From JAMXLO01 sp963749575 (GTDB taxonomy: Bacteria > Pseudomonadota > Alphaproteobacteria > Acetobacterales > Acetobacteraceae), in contig CAVVNM010000016.1 of NCBI GenBank assembly GCA_963749575.1, positions 434,001 to 498,000 on the forward strand: a stretch of DNA of 64,000 nucleotides. The letters run 5' to 3'. This document shows, in pieces, positions 36,196 through 43,675 of this stretch. A program made the translations under genes and the position numbers. The notes below the pieces were generated by a model. It was not told the origin of the DNA, ran no database searches, and saw nothing but the letters and a program-made list of their open reading frames with translations. The stretch's first letter is position 1. The number at the start of each line of letters is the position of its first letter.

Positions 36196-36681
36196 TCACT
36201 GCGCGGCCGCGGCCGAGCGCCAGACGGCGCCGATCTGCCTGCTGGCGGGCACACCGTAGCCGCCGGCGGCCATCGCCAGGACCTCGACATCTTCCAGGTT
36301 CACCAGCAGGTCGGCGGACGCGCCACAATCGGCACCGTCATTGCTGCTGCGCGCCCCGGCCCAGTGCACGCGGTAGCCGAAGCTGGTGCGGGGCTCGCGA
36401 GCCTCGATGATCACGCTGCCGCCGTTGGCATGCATGGTGCGGACGTCCAGGACACAAGCTACTCCGGCCTGATCTCCGACCGACATGGCGGGCAGGCGCG
36501 CGTGCATGTCGCGCGAGATCGAATCGAGCGGATCGAATGCGACGATGTCCCCGACCCTCGGCCCAAGTTCACCGACCTGATGAAGCAGGCCGATGGTACC
36601 GACCATCCCTGCCAGCGCGATCGCTGCGATGCCGAGGAGGACGCTGCCCACTCCACTGGAATTGCTGTCGTTTGCACGCAT
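36196..36681 (-). CDS. Unknown membrane-anchored protein
   Basis: 161 residues. One N-terminal membrane helix (GSVLLGIAAIALAGMVGTIG) after a short polar start; the rest is probably periplasmic: GPRVGDIVAFDPLDSISRDM, ACVLDVRTMHANGGSVIIEA, FGYRVHWAGARSSNDGADCG, ADLLVNLEDVEVLAMAAGGY. Two Cys could form a disulfide. Similar unnamed proteins occur in Acetobacteraceae. No domain recognised. Confidence 0.65.
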   Translation of the reverse strand: MRANDSNSSGVGSVLLGIAAIALAGMVGTIGLLHQVGELGPRVGDIVAFDPLDSISRDMHARLPAMSVGDQAGVACVLDVRTMHANGGSVIIEAREPRTSFGYRVHWAGARSSNDGADCGASADLLVNLEDVEVLAMAAGGYGVPASRQIGAVWRSAAAAQ

Positions 36682-36799
36682 TGTCGAAATCTCGCTCGCT
36701 GGCCACGAAGGCTGCTTCAGTCCGGTGTCCGACTATCGCGGGCGCGGGTTCACATTTGATGAAGTCAGACTGCCAGAACTATTCGTGATTATCCGTATC

Positions 36800-36833
36800 A
36801 AAAGAAAAAATGGCGGCACCAATTGGTGCCGCC
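36800..36833 (-). terminator. Rho-independent terminator of the small RNA
   Basis: Stem of nine G/C-rich base pairs (GGCGGCACC with GGTGCCGCC, loop AATT), then A and TTTTTTCTTTT on the minus strand. There is no T tract on the plus strand, so it works in the minus direction only. Confidence 0.85.
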
Positions 36834-36894
36834 GAGGGTATGGGGAGGAGTCCAAGAGAGAGGTGAGAGCGGGTCGAAACCCGCCGACCTCACG
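36802..36894 (-). ncRNA. Candidate small RNA with intrinsic terminator, likely FNR/FixK-activated
   Basis: A free-standing transcription unit of about 93 nt between gltX and 36681, without an ORF. The 5' part folds as a hairpin, GCGGGU-UUCG-ACCCGC, closed by GUGAG/CUCAC. Next comes a pyrimidine-rich open linker with UUGGACUCCUCCCCAUACC, whose CUCCUCCCC can pair with Shine-Dalgarno sequences. It ends with a perfect intrinsic terminator at 36833-36800. Upstream lie a -10-like TATTTC and an FNR/FixK box centred near -41.5 from the proposed start. These parts fit together as an anaerobically or low-oxygen induced regulatory RNA. Targets unknown. Confidence 0.65.
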
Positions 36895-36928
36895 GGCGGA
36901 AATATGCCGCGCGCGACACCCGGCTGCA

Positions 36929-36942
36929 TTGATCCAGATCAA
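36929..36942 (-). promoter_or_regulatory. FNR/FixK-type box TTGAT-N4-ATCAA
   Basis: TTGATCTGGATCAA on the minus strand is a perfect FNR/FixK/Anr site. It lies 26 bases after the gltX stop and about 35 bases before the folded small RNA. Centre 36935.5, which gives class II spacing (-41.5) for a start at 36894, with a -10-like element at 36904-36899. Confidence 0.65.
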
Positions 36943-36967
36943 AGTTCCAGACTTTTTTCTGCTGGTG

Positions 36968-38362
36968 TCAGGCTACGACGGCGAGCCTCGCCAGAGCCTC
37001 CTCCTTGCCCAGCGCAACCAGTGTCGCATCGATCCCGGGGCTGGCTATGCTGCCGGTCAGCGCCGCGCGCAGCGGCTGAGCAACCTGACCGAGCTTCCGG
37101 CCGCTCGACTCGGCAAACCTGCGCAGGGTCGCGTCGATTGCCGCCTGGGTAAAGTCCGTGACGGCCAGTGCGTCGGCGACATCGCGCAGCATCAACTGCG
37201 CCTCTGGCGTCAACAGGGCGGCCGCCTTCGGCTCCATCGGCAGCGGCAGTGGCCGCGCCAGGAACGTAGCGGCATCAGCAAGTTCCACCAGCGTCTTGGC
37301 GCGCTCCTTCAGCGCCGGCATCAGTGCCCGGATGCGCTCGGCCGCCCGCGCGTCAAGCACCAGGTCGGTGCGACCCGCCAACCGCTCCAGCACCTCACGG
37401 GTCAGCCGATCGTCGTCGGCATGGCGGATATAGTGTCCGTTCAGGTTGGTGAGCCTGGCATAATCCATCCGGCTCGGCGCCCGTCCAACTCCGTCGAGGT
37501 CGAACAGCCGGATCGCCTCTTCGCGGCTGATCACCTCGGCGTCGCCGTGTCCCCAGCCGAGACGCAATAGGTAGTTGCACAGCGCCTCGGGCAGATAGCC
37601 TTGCTCACGGAACTCCAGCACCGACACTGCGCCGTGCCGCTTCGACAGCTTGGCACCGTCAGCGCCGTGGATCAGCGGTACATGCGCGAAACGGGGCGGG
37701 TCCCAGCCCATCGCCTGATAGATTTGCACTTGGCGAAACGTGTTGGTCAGGTGGTCGTCGCCGCGAATGACATGGGTGATGCCCATGTCGTGGTCATCCA
37801 CCACCACCGAATGATTGTAGGTCGGCGTGCCGTCGCTGCGCAGGATGATCATGTCGTCCAGTTCGGCGTTGGCGACGCGGACGGTTCCCTGCACGAGGTC
37901 CTCGACCACGCTGTCGCCATCGCGCGGTGCCTTCAGCCGGATCGAGGGTGCCACGCCTGGCGGCGCATCGGCCTGGTCGCGGTCGCGCCAGCGCCCATCA
38001 TAGCGCGGCGACCGTCCTTCGGCGAGCGCCTGCTCGCGCATCTGCCGCAGCTCCTCGGCCGTGCAGTAGCAGTGATAGGCGTGACCCGCGGCCAGCATCT
38101 GCCGCGCCACCTCGGCGTGCCGCGCCATGCGCGTTGACTGGAACACCGGCGGCTGATCTGCCGTCAGGCCAAGCCATTCCAGAGCCTCAAAGATCACCTT
38201 GGTCGCCGCCTCGGTGCTGCGCTCGCGATCGGTGTCTTCGATGCGAATCAGGAATTCGCCGCCGTGGTGACGGGCGAACAGGTAGTTGAACAGGGCCGTC
38301 CGGGCGGTGCCGATGTGCAGCAGGCCAGTCGGACTGGGGGCGATGCGGGCGCGAACCGTCAT
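36968..38362 (-). CDS. gltX: Glutamyl-tRNA synthetase
   Basis: 464 residues, class I synthetase. HIGH-type motif APSPTGLLHIGTARTALFNY near the N-terminus and KLSKRHG (GADGAKLSKRHGAVSVLEF) near residue 240. It also has VIRGDDHLTNTFRQV. A discriminating anticodon-binding domain fills the C-terminal third. Divergent from comEC with a 61-base gap. The gene downstream on this strand is the small RNA. Confidence 0.97.
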   Translation of the reverse strand: MTVRARIAPSPTGLLHIGTARTALFNYLFARHHGGEFLIRIEDTDRERSTEAATKVIFEALEWLGLTADQPPVFQSTRMARHAEVARQMLAAGHAYHCYCTAEELRQMREQALAEGRSPRYDGRWRDRDQADAPPGVAPSIRLKAPRDGDSVVEDLVQGTVRVANAELDDMIILRSDGTPTYNHSVVVDDHDMGITHVIRGDDHLTNTFRQVQIYQAMGWDPPRFAHVPLIHGADGAKLSKRHGAVSVLEFREQGYLPEALCNYLLRLGWGHGDAEVISREEAIRLFDLDGVGRAPSRMDYARLTNLNGHYIRHADDDRLTREVLERLAGRTDLVLDARAAERIRALMPALKERAKTLVELADAATFLARPLPLPMEPKAAALLTPEAQLMLRDVADALAVTDFTQAAIDATLRRFAESSGRKLGQVAQPLRAALTGSIASPGIDATLVALGKEEALARLAVVA

Positions 38363-38423
38363 GGCGATGATCTAGCATGCGCATTCACCGGCTGTAGAGG
38401 CCGCCTGCGTTAACCTCCCGTGC

Positions 38424-40547
38424 GTGCAGCGATTGATCGTCGATTGGCTGGAGGAATGGCAGGCGGCCGAGCGTGGCCGCTTCGCGCCGTGGCTGCCGGT
38501 ATTCATGGGCACCGGCGTGCTTTGCTACTTCGCCCTGCGCAGCGAGCCGCCGCTGTGGCTCGGGATGATGGTGGCGACCCCGGCGATATGCACTGCAGTA
38601 CTGCTGAGGTGCCATGTCCTGCCGCGCGCGGTCATCATGGCAGTGGCCGCCGCCGCCGCCGGCTTTACGGCGTCGCAGTTTGCTACTGTCCGTGCACCGT
38701 CGCAGTCACCGCTGCCGACCCGCGCTACGATCCTGACCGGCACCGTCCGTTCGGTGGAGGCACTGCCCGACGGCCGACGGATCGCGCTCGAAGCGGTACA
38801 ACTGGACGGCGGCGATCCGCTGCAACGCTGGCTGCGGGTGCGGTTGAGAGCCGGTGATGTGCAGGAGATCGGCACTGGCGACACGGTCCGGTTGCGCGCC
38901 CTCGTGCGGCCGCCAATGCCGCCTGCCTATCCAGGTGCATGGGACCTCCAGCGCGACGCCTGGTACAGCGGCCAGGGTGGTTCCGGATACGCGCTCGGGC
39001 CAGTGGAACGCATCGCCGAAACGCCGCCGGGTGGCCCGATGCGCATGGTGCAGCGTCTGCGGGAAGTTATCGCGCGCCACATCTCGGCGGTGGTGCCCGG
39101 GGCGGCCGGCGCGGTGTCGATCACGCTGCTGACCGGCATCACCACCGGCATCCCGCCACCGGACCACGACGCGTTCCGTGCCTCCGGCCTCGCACACCTG
39201 CTGGCGGTCGCGGGACTGCATATCGGCATCGTCATGGGCTGGACGCTGGCGTTCGCGCGCCTCGCCCTCGCGGCGTCCGAGCATGCCAGCCTGCACTGGC
39301 CGACCAAGAAGCTGGCGGCGCTAGCCGCACTTTTTGCCGGCGGCGGCTACATGGTGCTGACCGGCATGCACTTGCCGATCGTACGCAGCTTCGCCATGGC
39401 GTGCCTGTATACCGTCGCTGTGCTCGCCGGGCGGCGCGCGATCTCGCTGCGCGGCCTCGCCCTGGCGGCGACGGTGCTGATGCTGCTCGAGCCGCACGAG
39501 GTGCCCGGCGTCTCGTTCCAGATGAGCTTTTCCGCCGTGTTGGTGCTGATCTCCGGCTATGAGGTGTTGCGTCCTACATTGCGCACGCTTCGTGGCAGCG
39601 GCTCACGCCCCCGGCGCTTCGCCTCCTATCTGGCGGCGCTGGCGCTGACCAGTGCGCTGGCCGGCACTGCATCGGCGCCGTTCGCAGCGTATCATTTCGG
39701 CCACATCCAGGTCTATTTCGTGGTGGCAAACATGATCGCTGTGCCGCTGGCGGCGCTCTGGGTAATGCCTGCTGGGCTGATCGCCTTGATGTTGCTGCCG
39801 TTTGGCCTCGACTGGCTCGCGTTCGTGCCGATGGGATGGGGCGCCGAGGCGATCCTGTATGTTGCGCGCACCACCGCTTCATGGCCGGCGGCGACGATCG
39901 ACGTGCCGCACATGCCATCCTGGGGCTTGGCGGTGACCGGGTTCGGCATCGCCTGGCTCGGCTTGTGGCGAAGCAGGCTGCGGCTGATCGGTGTGCCGAT
40001 AATCGCACTCGGCCTGGTCTCGCCGCTGCTGGTACGGCCGCCCGACCTCATGGTGTCGGCAGATGCCCGGCTGATCGGCGTGCGGGTGCAGGACACGGTG
40101 TATTTGCAGTCCGTCTCCGGTGTGTCGAAGTTCACCCGGGATGCCTGGCTGCAATACTGGGCGGCAGAGGCCCCACGCACGATGCCCAAGGATGGCGAGC
40201 AGGCTGATGGCGCGATCATCTGTCAGGAGGGTTCCTGCCTGCTGCGGCCGCTGCCGGGGGCGAAGGCCGCGTTGCTGGTGCGTGGCGGCGCCCACCCCGA
40301 CGGCTGCCAAGCGGTTTCCGTCATCGTATCGGCGGAGCCGGCGCGCGGCCTGTGTCAGCGCCCATGGCCAGCCCTGGTCGATCGCTTCACTGTCTGGCGT
40401 AATGGCGCGACCGCGATCTGGCTGGATGGGCGGCGCGCCCATATCCTGACCGACCGCGCCTTTCGCGGTGACCGGCCCTGGGTTCCGCCGGTGCCGACAC
40501 CACGCGAACATGCATCGCCGTCATTGCCACCGGCGCCGACGGAATAG
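38424..40547 (+). CDS. comEC: ComEC/Rec2 family DNA uptake channel protein
   Basis: 707 residues, GTG start at 38424. An N-terminal DUF4131-like region with three hydrophobic segments and an OB-type part (ATILTGTVRSVEALPDGRRI) is followed by the Competence domain with about seven helices (SITLLTGITTGIPPPDHDAF, FRASGLAHLLAVAGLHIGIV). The C-terminal 170 residues are the place of the metallo-beta-lactamase domain but no HxHxDH motif is seen, so that domain is degenerate, as in many alphaproteobacteria. Works in transformation together with DprA (30220-31394). Confidence 0.92.
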   Translation: MQRLIVDWLEEWQAAERGRFAPWLPVFMGTGVLCYFALRSEPPLWLGMMVATPAICTAVLLRCHVLPRAVIMAVAAAAAGFTASQFATVRAPSQSPLPTRATILTGTVRSVEALPDGRRIALEAVQLDGGDPLQRWLRVRLRAGDVQEIGTGDTVRLRALVRPPMPPAYPGAWDLQRDAWYSGQGGSGYALGPVERIAETPPGGPMRMVQRLREVIARHISAVVPGAAGAVSITLLTGITTGIPPPDHDAFRASGLAHLLAVAGLHIGIVMGWTLAFARLALAASEHASLHWPTKKLAALAALFAGGGYMVLTGMHLPIVRSFAMACLYTVAVLAGRRAISLRGLALAATVLMLLEPHEVPGVSFQMSFSAVLVLISGYEVLRPTLRTLRGSGSRPRRFASYLAALALTSALAGTASAPFAAYHFGHIQVYFVVANMIAVPLAALWVMPAGLIALMLLPFGLDWLAFVPMGWGAEAILYVARTTASWPAATIDVPHMPSWGLAVTGFGIAWLGLWRSRLRLIGVPIIALGLVSPLLVRPPDLMVSADARLIGVRVQDTVYLQSVSGVSKFTRDAWLQYWAAEAPRTMPKDGEQADGAIICQEGSCLLRPLPGAKAALLVRGGAHPDGCQAVSVIVSAEPARGLCQRPWPALVDRFTVWRNGATAIWLDGRRAHILTDRAFRGDRPWVPPVPTPREHASPSLPPAPTE

Positions 40548-40648
40548 CCAGGGCTTCCTGCCAGGCTGATACGAGCGTATGCCGGGCGTGGGAGGGACGG
40601 CGTACGCGGCAGGGCTTCGAACGTCTGGCGCTATCCGCTTCGGATCGA

Positions 40649-41410
40649 ATGATCCGACGACGGCACGGCGCGCTTGCCGCGTCCCTGTCGCTGCACGGAC
40701 TTGCGCTGTTGGCGCTCGTTTGGTTCTCGCAGAGTATCGCTCTGCCGAGGCCGCCGACGGAGCCCAGCATCGCCTTGGTTTTTGCGCCGGCACCAGCGCA
40801 CGTGGATGCGCCACCAACGCCGGCGGAACCTTCGACCGCCGAACCGCCACCGATGGAGCAGACCGTGCCTCAGCCTGCCCGGCCAGAACCAAACGCGGAG
40901 CAGGCTACGCCGGCAATCCCTCAACCCGAACCAAACATCCAGGAGACAACCCCAACAATCCCGCAGCCGGAACCGAAGATGGAAACAACTGCTCCGGCAA
41001 TCCCGCAACACGCTCCGCAGCAGCATCCGCCGTCGCTCCGCACGGCTGCGGCGCGGCCGTCGGTTGAGGTGACGCGCCCTGCGGCTGCGCCGCTGACGAC
41101 TCCCGCCGCAGTCTCCATGGCGCCATTGACGCCTGCGCATCCGGTGGCTGGAATGGAGTCAGACCGTCCGCCCAGTTATCCCGAAATTGCCCGTCGGCGC
41201 GGTCAGCAAGGCCGGGTCGTGCTGCATGTGAACGTCTCCGCCGAGGGGATGCCGATAGCGGTGACGGTTGCGGAAAGCAGCGGCTACGCGACCCTCGACA
41301 CTGCGGCGCTCGCCGCAGTGCAGCAGTGGCGGTTCGTGCCGGCTTCGAGGGGCGGCATGCCGATTCCGGCCTTAGCTGAAGTGCCCGTGCGATTTCGCCT
41401 GACCGAATGA
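40649..41410 (+). CDS. tonB: TonB family energy transducer
   Basis: 253 residues: one N-terminal membrane anchor (LAASLSLHGLALLALVWFSQ), a long Pro-rich periplasmic spacer and a C-terminal TonB domain (RPPSYPEIARRRGQQGRVVL, then VAESSGYATLDTAALAAVQQ). In the spacer a unit like AIPQPEPNIQETTP is repeated about three times (near 40905-41010). It sits 140 bases from the end of a response regulator gene and 2.3 kb from a TonB-dependent receptor gene, so it may energise that receptor. Confidence 0.92.
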   Translation: MIRRRHGALAASLSLHGLALLALVWFSQSIALPRPPTEPSIALVFAPAPAHVDAPPTPAEPSTAEPPPMEQTVPQPARPEPNAEQATPAIPQPEPNIQETTPTIPQPEPKMETTAPAIPQHAPQQHPPSLRTAAARPSVEVTRPAAAPLTTPAAVSMAPLTPAHPVAGMESDRPPSYPEIARRRGQQGRVVLHVNVSAEGMPIAVTVAESSGYATLDTAALAAVQQWRFVPASRGGMPIPALAEVPVRFRLTE

Positions 41411-41548
41411 TGCTTCGGTGTTCGGCGCTCGTGCCTTTGGCACTTTGTACTCACCCGAGTGCGGCGAGCCGACGCTGCAAACGCCGACGTGCCGGTGTGA
41501 TTTCGACTCGTCGATTGAACGGCTGCACAGTTGATTTGCGACACGAGT

Positions 41549-42166
41549 TCAGGCGATGCCCAGTGTCATCGCCAGGCGAACGAGATCGTTGGTCCGTGTT
41601 ACGCCAAGTTTGGCCTTGATGTGGCTGCATGCGTTGGCGACTGTCTTATAGCCGATCCCAAGCGCATCGGCGATCTCGGCCAGGCCCATGCCTTTCGCGA
41701 GCAATCGCATCATCTCGAGGTCACGCTCCGTGAGGTCTCGCAGGTCGTGACCGGGGGAGATCGCGCGCAACGCCAACTCCTGCGCGATTTCGCTCTCGAT
41801 GTAGCGCCCGCCGTCGGCCGTGCGACGCACCGCGGTCAGCAGCTCCTCCGCCGACGCGTGCTTGCTGAGATAGCCTCGCGCGCCGAGCTCCATCGCGCGC
41901 GCGGCATACAGCGGCTCTGCATGCATACTCAACACCAGGATCCGTACACCTTTGTCCTCCAATAGCATCCGGCGCAGCAACTCCAGTCCACCGATGCCTG
42001 GCAGGTTCAGATCAAGCAGCACGAGGTCGGGTCGATCCTGCCGCAATCGCGACAGGGCGTCTCGACCGTTGGCCGCCTCGGAGATCTGGACGTCTGCCAC
42101 AGACGTCAGAAGAGCGCGAAGGCCGGACCGCACGACCGAATGATCGTCGACCAAAAGGACCTTCAT
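41549..42166 (-). CDS. NarL/LuxR family response regulator
   Basis: 205 residues. Receiver domain with acidic pair D7-D8 and phosphoacceptor D52 (PDLVLLDLNLPGIGGLELLR), then a LuxR-type HTH (LTERDLEMMRLLAKGMGLAE, YKTVANACSHIKAKLGV). ATG start overlaps the histidine kinase stop (ATGA), so the two are a two-component pair. The linked receptor gene and the repeats at 43575-43608 suggest it controls the divergent receptor. Confidence 0.93.
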   Translation of the reverse strand: MKVLLVDDHSVVRSGLRALLTSVADVQISEAANGRDALSRLRQDRPDLVLLDLNLPGIGGLELLRRMLLEDKGVRILVLSMHAEPLYAARAMELGARGYLSKHASAEELLTAVRRTADGGRYIESEIAQELALRAISPGHDLRDLTERDLEMMRLLAKGMGLAEIADALGIGYKTVANACSHIKAKLGVTRTNDLVRLAMTLGIA

Positions 42167-43527
42167 TGCAGTGTGTCCTGGCGGCACGACTGCGCTGAAT
42201 TCATGCACGGCAGACATGCGACAAGCGTCAGGCCCTTGTCGTTGTGACCACCGCCAATGGATAGCGATCCGGCCATCGCCATCACACGCTCGCGCATCCC
42301 AATCAGGCCAAATCGGGTTGGCCCACGCTCGGTAGAAACATCCGCCGGTATACCGATCCCGTCGTCCGTCAATTCGACCCGAACACAATCGGTTCCATCA
42401 TGCGTGATCGCAATCTCCACCCGCGTGGGCTCGCCGTGGCGGATCGCGTTGCTTACGCCTTCCTGGATCACGCGATAGATCGTCTCCTGCATATCGTCAC
42501 CAACCCGATCCTCATCGATCGTGATGGTGACGATGAAGTCGATGTCGGGGCGACGGTCTTGCCAGAACGCCACCAACCGACCGATGGTAGTCGCCAGTCC
42601 GAATGTCCCTAACGGTCGTAGACGTTCGAGAATTGCGCGCACGCGCCGCTGCATGTGACCTACTGCATCGTGAATTGACCGTGCGTGCGCTGGAATGCCG
42701 CCCGCCCGTTCGCTGTCAACCAGACGTTCAATGGTTGCAGCGGTCATGTCTACCGCGAAGAGCAGTGGGCCAATTTCATCATGCAGGTCTCGCGCAAGGT
42801 CGGCTCGCTCTTCTGCTTGCAGCGTCAGCAGTCGTTCATTGAGCCGGTGATTCTGGGCGGCGACCGCGGCGAGCCGCTGTGTCATGAGATTATAGCCGTT
42901 CGCCAGGCGCCTGAGCTCAGGCGGACCATGCGCCGGCAATAGGCTGTGATAGTCACCGTTGCCAACATGCTCGAAAGCGGCTGACAACTCGGTAAGTGAC
43001 CGTAATGCGCGGCCGACAACGGCGGAGGTCAGCAATGCGGTCAGCGCTGCGAACCCTGCCAGCACCAGCATGGCATCGCACGACCCTTCCCAAACCTCGG
43101 CTGTCTCGTTGGTCGGATCGGCTTGCAAAAGGATGACGCCACCGCTCTCGAAGGCCGGTGGGACCGGCAGCCGGATGGCACGCGGCTGACCTCTGATAAG
43201 CCGGAGGAACCAATCCGGAGCCGGTCGGGTCGGAGCCAGCAGCACGGACGTGGCAACCGGCTGATTCCTGGCATCAAGCAGCGTCGCGTGCAGATGGCGG
43301 TTGCCGTTGAAGGTGGCGACCTGATGCCGCAATTCCTGCGCGATGTCGCTCGCGCCGGCCAGGTCATCGAATCCGTTCCGGATGGTATTTGCCCCTACGT
43401 CAAGCGCCGCGCGAAGTTCGGTCTGCACTCGGCCGGCGGCATGCCAAGCGACCAGCATGCCCCCGCCAGCGATACTGACCAGCAGCACCAATCCGACCAG
43501 TGCAGTGAGCCGCACGCCAAGCGGCAT
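42163..43527 (-). CDS. Membrane sensor histidine kinase, HisKA_3 (NarX/UhpB/MoxY-like)
   Basis: About 454 residues from the ATG at 43527, which has GGGGAGG six bases before it; a GTG at 43563 is less likely. Two membrane segments (LTALVGLVLLVSIAGGGMLV near the start, LAGFAALTALLTSAVVG later) enclose a periplasmic sensor part of about 140 residues. A HAMP-like region and the HisKA_3 dimerisation box ERADLARDLHDEIGPLLFAV follow, then HATPase_c (VIQEGVSNAIRHGEPTRVEI, DDGIGIP). Signal unknown. Kinases of this type include MoxY-like proteins of methylotrophs, but no methanol gene is in view. Confidence 0.9.
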   Translation of the reverse strand: MPLGVRLTALVGLVLLVSIAGGGMLVAWHAAGRVQTELRAALDVGANTIRNGFDDLAGASDIAQELRHQVATFNGNRHLHATLLDARNQPVATSVLLAPTRPAPDWFLRLIRGQPRAIRLPVPPAFESGGVILLQADPTNETAEVWEGSCDAMLVLAGFAALTALLTSAVVGRALRSLTELSAAFEHVGNGDYHSLLPAHGPPELRRLANGYNLMTQRLAAVAAQNHRLNERLLTLQAEERADLARDLHDEIGPLLFAVDMTAATIERLVDSERAGGIPAHARSIHDAVGHMQRRVRAILERLRPLGTFGLATTIGRLVAFWQDRRPDIDFIVTITIDEDRVGDDMQETIYRVIQEGVSNAIRHGEPTRVEIAITHDGTDCVRVELTDDGIGIPADVSTERGPTRFGLIGMRERVMAMAGSLSIGGGHNDKGLTLVACLPCMNSAQSCRQDTLQ

Positions 43528-43574
43528 CCATTGCCTCCCCACGAACTTGCGTCCCCAATGCACTCGGGGCAGCG

Positions 43575-43608
43575 ATTTCGGGAACTATTCTCGCGAATTT
43601 CGGGAACT
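43575..43608. promoter_or_regulatory. Two direct repeats ATTTCGGGAACT, 22 bases apart
   Basis: Identical 12-base copies at 43575-43586 and 43597-43608. The start-to-start distance is 22 bases, two helical turns, so both face the same side of the DNA. They lie between the divergent kinase (43527) and receptor (43676) genes. Likely operator of the linked response regulator. Confidence 0.5.
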
Positions 43609-43675
43609 TGTGCCATAGCCAGCCGGCACCTCCGGAGCCCTAATTCATGTTCGAGACCCGTGGGAGGTGTTCAGC

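Noticed and set aside
36812..36833. Perfect palindrome read as a repressor operator
   Set aside because: It is directly followed by a T tract on the minus strand and preceded by a folded RNA, so a terminator is the better reading.
36841..36900. Hairpin downstream of gltX considered as a tRNA or a gltX terminator
   Set aside because: No cloverleaf, no T-loop sequence, and no T tract after this hairpin. It fits as the 5' hairpin of the small RNA.
40905..41010. Tandem repeats considered as a CRISPR array
   Set aside because: They are in frame inside tonB and encode the Pro-rich spacer; there is no constant repeat with unique spacers.
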